DNA of 64,000 nt from DASZBX01 sp035943635. Lineage in GTDB: Bacteria; Actinomycetota; Actinomycetes; Streptomycetales; Catenulisporaceae. Positions 45,860 to 55,670 of this stretch are shown one piece after another. The stretch spans positions 22,996 through 86,995 of the forward strand of contig DASZBX010000128.1 of assembly GCA_035943635.1 (NCBI GenBank). The letters are read 5' to 3'. The position numbers and the translations under genes were made by a program. The notes under the pieces are model-generated. The model was not told where the DNA came from, did no database searches, and saw only the letters and a list, made by a program, of their open reading frames with translations. Every line of letters begins with the position of its first letter. The stretch's first letter is position 1.

Positions 45860-46741
45860 ATGGACCCGCATCTGCTGCGCACCTTCGTCACCGTCGCCCG
45901 GTGCGGCTCGTTCTCCGCCGCGGCCGACGAGCTCGGCTACACCCAGTCGGCGATCTCCCAGCACATCGCCGCCTTGGAGAAGGACCTGGGCGCCGCGCTG
46001 CTCGAACGCCGCCCGGTCGCCCCGACCGAGGCCGGCGCCCGGCTGCTGGAGCACGCCGGCCCGATCCTGCTTCGGCTGGCCGCCGCCCGGGCCGACCTGG
46101 CCCGGCTGGCCGCGGGCCCGGCCACCCGGCTGGTGCTCGGCGCCTCGGCCCTGGCCCCGGCCGGTCCGCTGGCCGCGGCCCTGGCCGAACTGCGCCGCCG
46201 CCGCCCCCGGCTGGAACCGACCGTGCGCGCGCTCGGCCGCCGCGCGGTGACCGAGGGCGTGGCCGCCGGCGACCTGGACCTGGGCCTGGTCGACGGCGCC
46301 GTGGCCCCCGGCGACCCGCTCTACCTGCCGGCCGTCAGCCACCTGACCGCCGGCCGGCTGGCCGAGCACCCGGTCGGAGTCGCCCTGCCCGCCGACCACC
46401 CGCTGTCCCGGCGGACCGGCCTGCGCCTGGCCGACCTGGCCCTGGCCGGCTGGATCGACGCCCCCGACACGGCCGTGCCGCTGACCGAGCTGCGCGCGGC
46501 GACCGGCAGCGGCGGCTTCCAGGCGGCGCTGCGGTACGAGGGCCTGGACATCGGCTCGCTGGTCGAACTGATCGCGGCCGGGCACGGATTGGCGGTGCTG
46601 CCGGAGGCGGTGGTCCGGCCGGGCGACCCGGTCGTCTGGGTCCCGGTCACCACGCCGCAGCTGGTACACCGGACCGAGTTGCTGCGCAGCTCCACGCTGA
46701 CCGCGGCGGCCGCGGAGCTGACGCAGCTGCTGGGCGGGTGA
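45860..46741 (+). CDS. LysR family transcriptional regulator
   Basis: 293 aa from ATG 45860. The N-terminal helix-turn-helix is RTFVTVARCGSFSAAADELG, YTQSAISQHIAALEKDLG; the effector domain follows with the expected ligand cleft (GLDIGSLVELIAAGHGLAVL). It is divergent from the GATase-EamA pair with 70 bp between, the usual LysR arrangement, so it probably activates that pair. Confidence 0.93.
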   Translation: MDPHLLRTFVTVARCGSFSAAADELGYTQSAISQHIAALEKDLGAALLERRPVAPTEAGARLLEHAGPILLRLAAARADLARLAAGPATRLVLGASALAPAGPLAAALAELRRRRPRLEPTVRALGRRAVTEGVAAGDLDLGLVDGAVAPGDPLYLPAVSHLTAGRLAEHPVGVALPADHPLSRRTGLRLADLALAGWIDAPDTAVPLTELRAATGSGGFQAALRYEGLDIGSLVELIAAGHGLAVLPEAVVRPGDPVVWVPVTTPQLVHRTELLRSSTLTAAAAELTQLLGG

Positions 46742-46826
46742 GGCGGGCGGCGGACGGCGGACGGGAGAGCATCGGCGCGCGGGCGTTCATCCGGGCTGCC
46801 GAACTCGGCTATCCGCCGGCGATGGG

Positions 46827-47153
46827 TTACGCCGCGCCCTGATTCAGCGACCGGTCGGCGACGTAGCCGAGCCGTTGTGCGAACACCTGGCGTGCGTCGG
46901 GGGTGAGGGTGGTGAGTGCGACCATGGCCGTGAGGATCACGTCGCAGAGCTCGGCGTTCACGTCATCCCAGGTGTGTGTCACGCCCTTGCGCGGGTTCTG
47001 TCCGGTGACGCCGATGACCGCCTCGGCTACCTCGCCGACCTCCTCGGACAGCTTCATCAGCCGCAGCAGCCGCTCGGTCTCGGGTGTCAGGGCGCTGCTG
47101 CGGTCGAGCCACTCGACCAACCGGTCGACCGTGTCCCACGTGACGTCATCCAT
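46827..47153 (-). CDS. MazG-like nucleotide pyrophosphohydrolase family protein
   Basis: 108 aa from ATG 47153. The MazG pattern of acidic residues is present: LMKLSEEVGEVAEAVIGVTG (EExxE) followed by NAELCDVILTAMVALTT (ExxD). It is an all-alpha NTP-PPase-like small protein that hydrolyses non-canonical or excess NTPs, possibly dampening alarmone levels. No RNA-binding or toxin partner is adjacent, and no clear SD precedes ATG. Confidence 0.83.
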   Translation of the reverse strand: MDDVTWDTVDRLVEWLDRSSALTPETERLLRLMKLSEEVGEVAEAVIGVTGQNPRKGVTHTWDDVNAELCDVILTAMVALTTLTPDARQVFAQRLGYVADRSLNQGAA

Positions 47154-47310
47154 GGAACGCGAGACTATCCCAGGTCGGCGACCGGATCGTCGTACGGAAC
47201 ACCCCTTACAGCCGGAGCATATTCGGATAGCATGATTTCCGAATGGCGCCAGGTCGGACGGTTGGATCCTCTGCGATCCGCCCCCGGCCAAGGTTGGGGA
47301 GGTGGTGCCG

Positions 47311-48252
47311 GTGTCTGAACCTGTCATGGTCGGCAGGCAGCTGGATGCCGAATTAGACCAGATAGTCCGATTGTTCCGTCGACGGCGTAAGTGGCGCCAC
47401 ATCCTGGCGTTGCTCGCCGGCGTGCTCCTGCTGCCCGCCGGCAGCGCGATCGTGGCCGCGCGGGTCACTCGTCACACGATGTCCGACACGCCGAGCATCG
47501 GGGTGGGCGCGGGTGTCTACGCGGCCGGGGTGCTGCTCTTCGCCTGGGGTGCGGCGGCCGGATTCACCGCGCGGCTGGCCAGGTGGTTTCCGGCGACGGT
47601 CGTCCTCGGCGTGCTGGCGGTCTTCGCGTTCGGCTTGGCGGCCTTGTTCAGCAACGAAACCGACGAGGTGTTCGCCAACGGCCGCGGCCAGGCCGGGACC
47701 AGCTTCCAACCGTCGCCGGGACACCGGTCTGCGACGGCGCCGGGGATCCGGGAACTGTCCGGCCGCGTGCTGGCGGCCGAATTGCTCAGCCGGGACGAGG
47801 TGGCCCGGTTCCTCGGCCCGGCCCCGGCTGAGGTGCAGACCCCCGGCGAACATGTCGTACGGGCCCGTTCGCTGGCGATCTGGCGCACCGGGCCCGACGT
47901 CCGACCCCGGTCTCCGGCCGGCGGCGGTGCGGCGGACGCCCGGCCGAGCGTGTCCGCGCGCGTCGCCCAGACATCCATCCTGAGCCTGACCGTGCAGCAC
48001 TCTGCCCGCGCCGCCGGACGGCTCCGGCAGGGCCGGTTCCCGGGCTCGGGCCAAGCGCTGCCCGGGCTGCCCGGCGGCTACGTCCGGCGCCGCGCGGTCT
48101 CCTCGGCCATGGTCACCCGGGTCCGGGCCGGGCGCGGCGAGTGGGTGGTCGCACTGCAACTACGCAGTGCGCGGGCCGACGATCCGACCCCGTTGCTGGC
48201 CTCGACTGTCGCCCGACTGGTGGACCTGCTCGACGCTGCGTCGGCGACCTGA
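47311..48252 (+). CDS. Three-helix membrane protein of unknown function
   Basis: 313 aa from GTG 47311, 7 nt after GGGGAGGT; the upstream in-frame GTGs overlap this SD. Helices span ~30-51, ~67-87 and ~94-115 (of the kind VLGVLAVFAFGLAALFS); the ~195-residue C-terminal part is soluble and basic, with two low-complexity zones. No motif is recognised. It is followed, after 230 bp, by the lipoprotein gene at 48483. Confidence 0.72.
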   Translation: MSEPVMVGRQLDAELDQIVRLFRRRRKWRHILALLAGVLLLPAGSAIVAARVTRHTMSDTPSIGVGAGVYAAGVLLFAWGAAAGFTARLARWFPATVVLGVLAVFAFGLAALFSNETDEVFANGRGQAGTSFQPSPGHRSATAPGIRELSGRVLAAELLSRDEVARFLGPAPAEVQTPGEHVVRARSLAIWRTGPDVRPRSPAGGGAADARPSVSARVAQTSILSLTVQHSARAAGRLRQGRFPGSGQALPGLPGGYVRRRAVSSAMVTRVRAGRGEWVVALQLRSARADDPTPLLASTVARLVDLLDAASAT

Positions 48253-48482
48253 GCCCGCCGGGCTCCGCGGGCGCTGCGAAACCGCAGCTCAGGGCCATGT
48301 CGCGGCCCGTACCAGCGCCGTACCATTGCCGCACCAGTCCGTTCAGCTTTACTTCATAGTGCAAGGCCAGCCCGGAACTCCCCACCGACCAGCTCACGTT
48401 CGTACCGTTCCACCTCGCACCTCGCACCCCGTACCGAAGACGACGCGACCGCGCCGCCGGATACGCGACTAAGGAGATCACT

Positions 48483-49133
48483 GTGCAGAACCGTCGAACA
48501 ATCCTCGCCAGCGCCTCGATGCTTCTGATGGTCGGCGTCGCCACGAGCGCCTGCTCGTCGTCCGGTTCGACCTTGCAGGTCACCTCCTCCGCCAACAGCA
48601 CGGTCGGTGCCTCGCCCGGCGCCACCGACTCGGGCGCGACCGGCTCGCAGGTCACCCTGCCGGCCGGCGGGGCCGGCGGTGCGGGCAGCACCGGCGGTTC
48701 GGGCAGCGGCAGCGGGTCCGGCAGCGGCGGGTCCTCGCAGACCACCGCGCCCTCGTCCAAGCACACCACCTCGGCGCCGAAGAGCGGCTCGACCCCGACG
48801 CCGCAGTCGACCGCCCTGCCGGAGATCGTGTCGGTCAGTTTCGGCACGCCCGGCTGCACGACCCAGTCCGGGATGAGCACGGTCACCCTGACCTGGAAGA
48901 CCAAGTACGTGACCTCGCTGTACCTCGGCGAGTCCGAACTCGCCTTCTACGCCGACCCGAAAGACAACGGCGGCTTCGGCCCGCTGTCGGCGAACGGCTC
49001 GAAGACGATGCCGTTCAACTGCACCTACCAGTACGAGTACTACATGTTCAGCGTGTACAACTCGACCGGTGCGGCCGGCAAGCAGGGCGAGACGCAGCAG
49101 GTCCCGAACCCGGTTTACAAGTCGTCGAACTGA
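48483..49133 (+). CDS. Ser/Gly-rich lipoprotein of unknown function
   Basis: 216 aa from GTG 48483 behind AAGGAG (7-nt spacing). Residues 1-23 form a lipoprotein signal; the box TSAC fixes Cys24. A Ser/Thr/Gly linker with GSGSG runs from ~29 to 110; then a ~105-residue beta domain with two cysteines (PGCTTQSGM, FNCTYQYEYY) completes it. It is probably anchored on the outer face, with the linker spanning the wall. A strong terminator follows. Confidence 0.78.
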   Translation: MQNRRTILASASMLLMVGVATSACSSSGSTLQVTSSANSTVGASPGATDSGATGSQVTLPAGGAGGAGSTGGSGSGSGSGSGGSSQTTAPSSKHTTSAPKSGSTPTPQSTALPEIVSVSFGTPGCTTQSGMSTVTLTWKTKYVTSLYLGESELAFYADPKDNGGFGPLSANGSKTMPFNCTYQYEYYMFSVYNSTGAAGKQGETQQVPNPVYKSSN

Positions 49134-49168
49134 GTGAGGGTGCTTCTTCTCTCGACCTCAGTGTGATT

Positions 49169-49210
49169 CCGGCCGCCGGGCCCGCGTAGTCGCGCGGGCC
49201 CGGCGGCCGG
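49169..49210 (+). terminator. Terminator after the lipoprotein gene
   Basis: An 18-bp perfect stem (49169-49186 with 49193-49210), 6-nt loop, followed by GTTTGTT. It lies 36 bp past the stop. Confidence 0.85.
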
Positions 49211-49259
49211 GTTTGTTATCCGGGTTCGTTGACGGGCGGGTTCGTGCTCGGGCGGGCTG

Positions 49260-50252
49260 CTAAACAGCGTCACAGCCGGAGATGTCGGTGACCAGCTGGG
49301 TGTTGCTCCAGCCGGTGCCCTCGGAGATTCCGCTGGCGCCGTTGGCCCAGGAGTGCGTTCCGCCCAGCGGGTCGGTGTCCCGGTACCAGGACACGGTGCC
49401 GGTCGGGCCGCGGGCCAGCAGGACCCCGCCGCCCATCGAGGCCAGCTGGGTGAAGCCGCCCCAGCCCGAGCCGATGGTCGCCCCGTTGCCGCCGTTCGCC
49501 CAGGTCGCGGCGCCGCCGAGCGGGCTCAGGTGCCGGTACCAGGACAGTGTGCCGGACGGTTGCACCGCGAAGATCACCCCGTTCCCGCCGGCGGCGACCA
49601 GGCGCGCCGAGCCCCAGCCGGTGCCGATGACCGTGCCGCTGTTCGACGCCCAGTCCGCCGTGCCGTTCATCGACAGGTCGCGGTACCAGCGCAGGTTCCC
49701 GGCCGAGTCCACGCTGTAGAACACGCCGTCGCCGCCGGAGATCACCGTGCGCAGCCCGCCCCAGCCGGTGCCGATCACCGCCCCGCCGTTCGGCGCCCAG
49801 TCCGAGCCGCCCCCGGCGTAGGCGCCGTCGGAATACCAGTGCAGAGCGCCGGACGAGTCGATCGTGTAGAGCACGCCGTCGCCGCCGGAGATGACGTCCA
49901 GCCCGGCCCACCCGCTGCCGATCGAGTGCTCGGTCCAGCCCGGCTTGCCGGTCAGCGGCGCCGCGAAGCTCCAGCGGTCCAGACTCCCGAGCGCGTCGAC
50001 GTGGTACATCGGCACGGAGGGGGTCGTGCACGTCTCGGTGGGTCCGGTCGCGGAGGCCACGACCATCGGCACGGTCGGCGCCAGGATGTGCCGGTTCTTA
50101 TTCACGGCCGCGGTGGTCGACGACAGGGACGCTGATGCAGAGGCCTGCGTATCCATCGCCACGGACGTCGCGATCCCGGCCACCGCGATCGCCGCCCCGA
50201 ACAGGGACAACCGGCGCACGGCGCGGTCTCTTCTCTTGCTGGAACCTGACAT
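49260..50252 (-). CDS. Secreted tachylectin-like beta-propeller lectin
   Basis: 330 aa from ATG 50252. A signal peptide (~1-38) precedes a mature part built from five repeats of ~47-50 residues. Each repeat has the core IGTGWGG...GGDGVFYSVDSAGNLRWYRD in slightly varied form (DVISGGDGVLYTIDSSGALH, VAAGGNGVIFAVQPSGTLS, SMGGGVLLARGPTGTVS). This is the tachylectin-2-type five-blade fold, whose members bind GlcNAc/GalNAc. Two cysteines (ETCTTPS and SGCDAV) flank the propeller and may close it. A role in binding chitin or wall glycans is inferred. It has no catalytic domain. Confidence 0.82.
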   Translation of the reverse strand: MSGSSKRRDRAVRRLSLFGAAIAVAGIATSVAMDTQASASASLSSTTAAVNKNRHILAPTVPMVVASATGPTETCTTPSVPMYHVDALGSLDRWSFAAPLTGKPGWTEHSIGSGWAGLDVISGGDGVLYTIDSSGALHWYSDGAYAGGGSDWAPNGGAVIGTGWGGLRTVISGGDGVFYSVDSAGNLRWYRDLSMNGTADWASNSGTVIGTGWGSARLVAAGGNGVIFAVQPSGTLSWYRHLSPLGGAATWANGGNGATIGSGWGGFTQLASMGGGVLLARGPTGTVSWYRDTDPLGGTHSWANGASGISEGTGWSNTQLVTDISGCDAV

Positions 50253-50304
50253 GGCGACACTCCTGGTGCTCAGTGGTCTGTTTCAACGGCGGCGGTGCGG
50301 ACGG

Positions 50305-50685
50305 TCACCCGCACACCGGCCCGACCGTGAGGGACGTGCCCGAAGCGTCGACCAGGGTCACGGTGCGACAATGCTGAGTCGGCAGGTAGAGCGTCGACGA
50401 CTCGGAAGCCTGATAGGCCAGCGGCCCGACCGCCCGCGGTGCAGAGGACACGCCGGTGGTGGTGTTCGTGAAGAACACGGAGTAGACGCCCGGCCCGTCC
50501 AACTGGGTGACCGTGACGGTCAGGGCCAGGGAATTGCGGGCCGGAGCGGCGCTCACGCAGAGCGTGGCCGTCCCGTCCCCGCCGCAGGCGGGCGCGGCGG
50601 CGGCACTCGCGGGGCCCGCGGCGCCCATGCCCGCCAGCCCGGCGCCCGCCGCCACGGCCACCGCGGCGAAGATCGTCCTGCGCAT
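50305..50685 (-). CDS. Small secreted protein of unknown function
   Basis: 126 aa from ATG 50685. Residues 1-29 are a signal peptide (cut after ASA); the mature ~97 residues are Ala/Ser/Thr-rich, with four cysteines (PACGG, TLCVS, QHCRT, GPVCG) likely in two disulphides and a beta-rich pattern. No family recognised. It lies directly upstream of the tachylectin gene in the same direction (52-bp gap), so the two may be co-transcribed. Confidence 0.72.
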   Translation of the reverse strand: MRRTIFAAVAVAAGAGLAGMGAAGPASAAAAPACGGDGTATLCVSAAPARNSLALTVTVTQLDGPGVYSVFFTNTTTGVSSAPRAVGPLAYQASESSTLYLPTQHCRTVTLVDASGTSLTVGPVCG

Positions 50686-50838
50686 GCCGTATCCGCCTCT
50701 CGCGCACCCGGGGGTCCGCCGGTCAGGTGAAGCGGATCGCCGGGTAGCACGTCAGAGGCGCCGCGCAGTGACCATACCGCGGCATAGGCGGCTATTTATA
50801 TCAGCCACACTTTTTTCACCCGAAAGGAAACGCGCGGC

Positions 50839-51060
50839 TCACCGCGCGGCGACCGGCCGGCGGCCGAGCTCCTCCCGCGAGAGGTGCTCCACCAGCACCG
50901 GCACGAAGTCCCGGATCCGGGCCGACCTGAACTCCGCGGCGGTCTTGTCCACCACCAGGGACACCTCCGCCGGACTGCGCCCGGCATACCGCGCGCGCAG
51001 CCGCTCCTTGACCTCGCCGAGTGCCTTTTCCTCGTTGACCTGCGGATTCGTGGCGAACAT
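50839..51060 (-). CDS. Three-helix bundle dimerization-domain protein (DUF3562-like)
   Basis: 73 aa from ATG 51060, with GGGAGGA 6-12 nt upstream; an extra nine residues from 51087 are less likely. It is all-helical: EKALGEVKERLRARYAGRSP, then AEVSLVVDKTAAEFRSARI and RDFVPVLVEHLSREEL. RDFVPVLVE is the family signature of small actinomycete proteins thought to dimerise. Function is unknown. Confidence 0.8.
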   Translation of the reverse strand: MFATNPQVNEEKALGEVKERLRARYAGRSPAEVSLVVDKTAAEFRSARIRDFVPVLVEHLSREELGRRPVAAR

Positions 51061-51234
51061 CGGAATTCCTCCCTCAGTCTCGATCAACTCGTCCCGTCCG
51101 GGTTGCCCGATCTGGCGGAGCTAAGCGGGCCGGATCCCGGCCGATTGGTCTGGAAACGGTTATCCGCCCGCCTCCGACGCAGACTCCTGGGACGTAGGTG
51201 ATCGAGCAGACGGCCAGGAAAGTGGACGAGATTC

Positions 51235-52410
51235 ATGCGCACAGACGATTCACAGGTACCAGAGTCCGGGCCCGGCCCTGCGCACCGTGCGCGGCGGCGG
51301 GCGGGCGGGCGGCGGTCCGGGCGGCGGGCGGTCGCCGTGGTGGCCGCGGCGGCGCTCGTCGCGGGGGTCGCGGTCGGCGTGCGGGTCGCGTCGGAGCCGG
51401 CGGCGTCGAGTCCGGTCGGGGCGCCGTCGCCGTTCGCGACCGGTGACGGCAGTGGCGGCGGCAGTCTGTCGGCGCTGGGCAGCAGTGCGGGGCCGGGTTC
51501 GGTCACGGGTTCGGCGTCCGCCGGACCGTCGGCCAGCGCCCCGGCCACGGCCTCGCCCACACCCTCGTCCTCCCTTTCCGCCTCGGCGGCGGGCTCCGGG
51601 CCGGCCGGCGGGGCGGCCCCGACGGCGGCGCCGCACACGGCCAAGGCCCCCGCGCCGCCGCCGGTCGTCACGGTGACCGGGTCGAAGAAGGGCGTCGGGG
51701 TGTGGAGTTTCAACGGCGTCGACACCGCGCTGGCCGAGTCCGGGGCCAGCTGGTACTACAACTGGAGTACCTCGGACGGCGGAATCAGCGCGTCCGGCGC
51801 GAACTACGTGCCGATGATCTGGGGGTCGGGCAGCGTGACCGCCTCGGCCTTGGCCCAGGTCAAGAACGAGGGCCCGTACCTGCTCGGGTTCAACGAGCCC
51901 GACATGTCCGCGCAGTCGAACATGACCCCGGCGCAGGCCCTGAACCTGTGGCCGCAGCTGATGGCCACCGGGTTGACGCTCGGCAGCCCGGCCGTCGCCT
52001 ACGGCGGGGACACGCCGGGCGGGTGGCTGGACCAGTTCATGGCCGGGGCCAAGGCGGACGGGTACCGGGTCAACTTCATCACGCTGCACTGGTACGGCGC
52101 CGACTTCACCACCACCGACGCGGTCAACCAGCTCCAGTCCTACATCCAGGCCGTGTACAACAGGTACCACCTGCCGATCTGGCTGACCGAGTTCGCGCTG
52201 ACCAACTACAGCGGCTCGCCCGAGTTCCCGACCCAGGACCAGGAGGCCGCCTTCATCACCTCCGCGATCCACATGCTCGACGGGTTGTCCTACGTCCAGC
52301 GCTACGCCTGGTTCGGCCTGCCCGCGTCGGACACCGGTGCGAGCACCGGACTGTTCACCAGCGGGCCGGTGGCGAACGAGGCGGGCCGGGCGTTCGAAGC
52401 GGCGCAGTGA
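51235..52410 (+). CDS. Secreted GH128 family endo-beta-1,3-glucanase
   Basis: 391 aa from ATG 51235. A basic start and membrane-type signal helix (~30-52) lead to a long Ser/Ala/Gly/Pro-rich linker (~53-145) and a C-terminal TIM barrel (~150-390). Catalytic pair candidates are Glu221 in LLGFNEPDMSAQSNMTPAQA and Glu319 in PIWLTEFALTNYSG, with HWYGADF between. This is the asl1-like/GH128 pattern of laminarin-type endo-beta-1,3-glucanases. Secretion or wall anchoring is likely. It is adjacent to two other secreted carbohydrate-binding proteins, suggesting beta-glucan degradation. Confidence 0.87.
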   Translation: MRTDDSQVPESGPGPAHRARRRAGGRRSGRRAVAVVAAAALVAGVAVGVRVASEPAASSPVGAPSPFATGDGSGGGSLSALGSSAGPGSVTGSASAGPSASAPATASPTPSSSLSASAAGSGPAGGAAPTAAPHTAKAPAPPPVVTVTGSKKGVGVWSFNGVDTALAESGASWYYNWSTSDGGISASGANYVPMIWGSGSVTASALAQVKNEGPYLLGFNEPDMSAQSNMTPAQALNLWPQLMATGLTLGSPAVAYGGDTPGGWLDQFMAGAKADGYRVNFITLHWYGADFTTTDAVNQLQSYIQAVYNRYHLPIWLTEFALTNYSGSPEFPTQDQEAAFITSAIHMLDGLSYVQRYAWFGLPASDTGASTGLFTSGPVANEAGRAFEAAQ

Positions 52411-53290
52411 GGCGATGAGGCCGGAAATCCGAGGGTGTGGCGGCCCGGCGGCCGCCCGCGCGGCCGCCGGAACACGCTTGCGCAAGTGCCGGCGGGCGCT
52501 CGTCCGGTCGGCTCGGTTTTTTAAGGGCGAGTAAAGGCATTTTTGCGTGAAGCCGCACGTCATCCCCTCGGCCCAAGGTGTGCGCCGCACAGCCTTGACG
52601 AGTGCGCAGTGCCGGTCGCACAATAACGGAAACGTTTACGATACGTTGAGTCCAAGCCGGGCGGCCTTTGCGTCCGGCGTTTCCTCGGCAGTCTGGCGCG
52701 GCCGGCCGAGGCTGAACAGACAGACGTCCGGCGGCGACCCACCGCTGGACGCGAAGCTCTCTCTGCGGTGATCCGTGCCCTCGCGGACCCGCCGCGGACG
52801 CCACGCGGAAGGCCGCTCAATGGTCGGATCCACACGACAGGCACAGGCTGCGCACCATCACGTCGGCAGCACCCCCGGCAACGGCGGCGACGGCTGACGA
52901 AGCACGGTCCACGCCGGGCTTGTGACGGCAGACGCGTGACGACGCCGAGCTCGGCGACCACGTCCGCGCCGCCGAACGTCCGCCACCGACCACCCCTCGG
53001 CCGCCGCCCGCCGCGGCCGGCGACTGCCCGCGGACCGGGCTGACAGGTCCGCCGGCACCACAGAACTCCGACACGCCGGCCGCATCCGGCGCCCCACGGC
53101 TCACCGAGCCCGGGTGTCCGCGCGCCGTCGCGTGGCTGGTCCGTGCCCTGATGCGGCAACCCCGCATCCGCGTCCGGACGGCCACCCCCGCGGCGCAGAC
53201 GCCGGCGAGAAGGTCGTAAGGCACAGCGAGCCCAGCCCATCTGTATCCACACGCTGTACAAACGCGCACCAACCACCCTGAGGACACACC
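52411..53290. other. 880-bp gap upstream of the ricin-domain gene
   Basis: No open frame has coding bias. Base composition is lower in GC around 52530-52660 than elsewhere. A 12-bp near-palindrome GGAAACGTTTAC is at 52628-52639, with perfect core AAACGTTT. The rest, up to the SD before 53291, is featureless. Confidence 0.5.
52628..52639 (+). promoter_or_regulatory. LacI-type palindrome
   Basis: GGAAACGTTTAC (10 of 12 positions symmetric). The AACGTT centre is typical of LacI-family operators. It is ~650 bp before the ricin-domain gene. Confidence 0.35.
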
Positions 53291-55570
53291 ATGCATGTGA
53301 AAGCGACACTACGTCGCCACGTCCGAACTAAGACTGGCGCGATCATAGGGGCGGTCGCCATCGCGACCGCCAGCCTGGGGTTGATCGGCACCCTGGCGAC
53401 CACCGCCGAAGCCGCCGGGACCGGGACGATCACCGGGTACCAGGGACTGTGCCTCGACGACTACGCCGCGTCCAGTGCGGATGGCACCAAGGTCGACGTG
53501 TACACCTGCAACGGGACCGGTGCCCAGCAGTGGACGGTGACGTCCAGCAACACCCTGCAGATCAACGGCAAGTGCCTGGACATCACCGGCGCCTCCACCG
53601 CTGACGGCGCGCTGACTGAACTGTGGGACTGTAACGGCGGCGGCAACCAGGTCTGGCAGGCCCAGGCCAACGGCGAACTGCTCAACCCCGCGTCCGGCAA
53701 GTGCCTGGACGACCCCGGGTTCAACGCCACTCCCGGCACCCAACTGGACATCTGGGACTGCAACGGCGGGGCCAACCAGCTCTGGACTGTGCCCGGCGGC
53801 TCCGGCGGGGGCGGCGGGGGCGGCACGCCGCCGCCGACCGGCGGCAGCCTGGGTTCGAACGTGATCGTGATCAGCCCGAGCATGTCGGTCAGTTCGATCG
53901 CCAGCCAGCTCAACGCGATCGGGACCCAGCAGAACCCGAACCAGTTCGGTACCCAGCGCTACGAGATCTTGTTCCAGCCCGGGACGTACGGTTCGGCGTC
54001 GAACCCGCTGGACTTCCAGATCGGTTACTACGAGAGCATCGAGGGCCTGGGCCAGAACCCGAGCCAGGTCGTGATCAACGGCACGATCGACTCGTGGAAC
54101 CAGTGCACCGGCGGCAATCAGACCGAGTGCTACGCCACGGACAACTTCTGGCGGTCGGTGTCCAACCTGACCATCAACGTGACCGGTCTGACTGGTTGCT
54201 TCGCCGGTTATGACGTGTGGGCCGCCTCGCAGGCCGCGCCGATGCGCCGGGTCGACATCAACGGCAACGTGAGCCTGATGGACTTCTGCGACGGGTCCCC
54301 GGACTGGGCCTCGGGCGGCTTCATCGCCGACTCCGAGCTCAACGGCAAGGTCGAGAGCGGTTCGCAGCAGCAGTACATTGTGCGTAACACGAACATCGGC
54401 AGCTGGACGAACGGCGTGTGGAACCAGGTGTTCAGCGGCGACCCCGGCGCCCCGGCGCAGAGCTTCGGCTCGACCCCGGTCGGCGCGGGCGGCCCGCAGC
54501 CGTACACCACCCTGGCCACCAGCCCGACTACCGAGGAAGCGCCGTACCTGTACACCGACTCCTCGGGTAACTACAACGTGTTCGTGCCCTCGGTGAAGAC
54601 CAACTCCAGCGGCGCGTCCTGGGCCAACGGCAACACCCCGGGCAGCTCGCTGTCGCTGAACTCGTTCTACGTGGTCAATTCCGGCAGCACGATCGCGCAG
54701 ATCAACGCGGCTCTGGCGGCGGGTGACAACCTGCTGTTCACCCCGGGTGTCTACAGCTACAACCAGACGATCAACGTGACCAAGGCCGACACCAAGGTCA
54801 TCGGCCTGGGCTTCGCGACCATCGTGCCGAGCGCCGGGCAGACCACGATCAACGTCGCCGACGTCAACGGCGTCAACGTCTCCGGCCTGATCCTGGACGC
54901 CGGACCCACCACCTCCCCGAGCCTGCTGACCGTCGGCACCCAGGGTTCGACCGTGAGCCACGCCAGTGACCCGGTCAGCATCGACGACGTCTTCTTCCGC
55001 GTCGGCGGCGCCACCGCCGGCTCGGTCACCGACGCCTTCATCGACAACAGCAACAACTCCATCCTCGACGACATCTGGTCCTGGCGCGCCGACCACGGCG
55101 CCGGCAGCAACTCCTGGACCTCGGACACCGCCGCGACCGGCACCACGGTCAACGGCAACAACGTGACCGCGTACGGCCTCGCCGTCGAGCACTACCAGCA
55201 GTACGAGACCGTGTGGAACGGCCAGAACGGTACGGTCATCTTCTTCCAGAACGAGAACCCGTACGACGTGCCGAGCCAGTCCGCGTGGAACGAGAGCTCC
55301 ACCCACCTGGGCTACCCCGGCTTCTACATCCCGAACACCGTGACCAGCTTTAACGGTTACGGCATGGGCGTGTACTCCAACTTCACCGCCGGCCCGGCGA
55401 TCGAGAGCGCGATGGCCTTCCAGGCGCCTGCGACGTCCGGGGTCGTGTTCCACGACATCATGACGGTGTGGTTGAACAACAACGGCGGTATCCAGTCCGT
55501 GATCAACGGGACCGGCGCTGCGGTGAGTTCCACCAATGCCGGTCCGGTGAATGTCGTCAACTACAGCTGA
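53291..55570 (+). CDS. Secreted ricin-B lectin (CBM13) and right-handed beta-helix protein
   Basis: 759 aa from ATG 53291 (GAGGACAC upstream). Signal peptide ~1-41 (cleaved after AEA). A CBM13 beta-trefoil covers ~45-167 with three QxW blocks (QQWTV, QVWQA, QLWTV) and CLD/CNG spacing. A Gly/Pro linker (~169-186) leads to a ~570-residue right-handed beta-helix of pectate-lyase-3/GH55-like type, with GVYSYNQTINVTKADTKVIG and LGFATIVPSAGQTTINVADV rungs. It resembles exo-beta-1,3-glucanases of GH55 more than pectate lyases, but the catalytic Glu cannot be fixed. It fits beta-glucan degradation with the GH128 gene. Confidence 0.8.
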   Translation: MHVKATLRRHVRTKTGAIIGAVAIATASLGLIGTLATTAEAAGTGTITGYQGLCLDDYAASSADGTKVDVYTCNGTGAQQWTVTSSNTLQINGKCLDITGASTADGALTELWDCNGGGNQVWQAQANGELLNPASGKCLDDPGFNATPGTQLDIWDCNGGANQLWTVPGGSGGGGGGGTPPPTGGSLGSNVIVISPSMSVSSIASQLNAIGTQQNPNQFGTQRYEILFQPGTYGSASNPLDFQIGYYESIEGLGQNPSQVVINGTIDSWNQCTGGNQTECYATDNFWRSVSNLTINVTGLTGCFAGYDVWAASQAAPMRRVDINGNVSLMDFCDGSPDWASGGFIADSELNGKVESGSQQQYIVRNTNIGSWTNGVWNQVFSGDPGAPAQSFGSTPVGAGGPQPYTTLATSPTTEEAPYLYTDSSGNYNVFVPSVKTNSSGASWANGNTPGSSLSLNSFYVVNSGSTIAQINAALAAGDNLLFTPGVYSYNQTINVTKADTKVIGLGFATIVPSAGQTTINVADVNGVNVSGLILDAGPTTSPSLLTVGTQGSTVSHASDPVSIDDVFFRVGGATAGSVTDAFIDNSNNSILDDIWSWRADHGAGSNSWTSDTAATGTTVNGNNVTAYGLAVEHYQQYETVWNGQNGTVIFFQNENPYDVPSQSAWNESSTHLGYPGFYIPNTVTSFNGYGMGVYSNFTAGPAIESAMAFQAPATSGVVFHDIMTVWLNNNGGIQSVINGTGAAVSSTNAGPVNVVNYS

Positions 55571-55670
55571 GCTCTGCTGAGCTGAGCCGGGTTGATTCGA
55601 TCTGAGCTGAGCACCCGGTCAGCCGACCGGATGTTCGCTACAGGCTCCTGATTTCAGGAGTGTGATATAC

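Noticed and set aside
52560..53309. Leftward open frame before the ricin-domain gene
   Set aside because: Codon use is random, residue mix is Arg/Gly/Cys-heavy, and no motif is seen.
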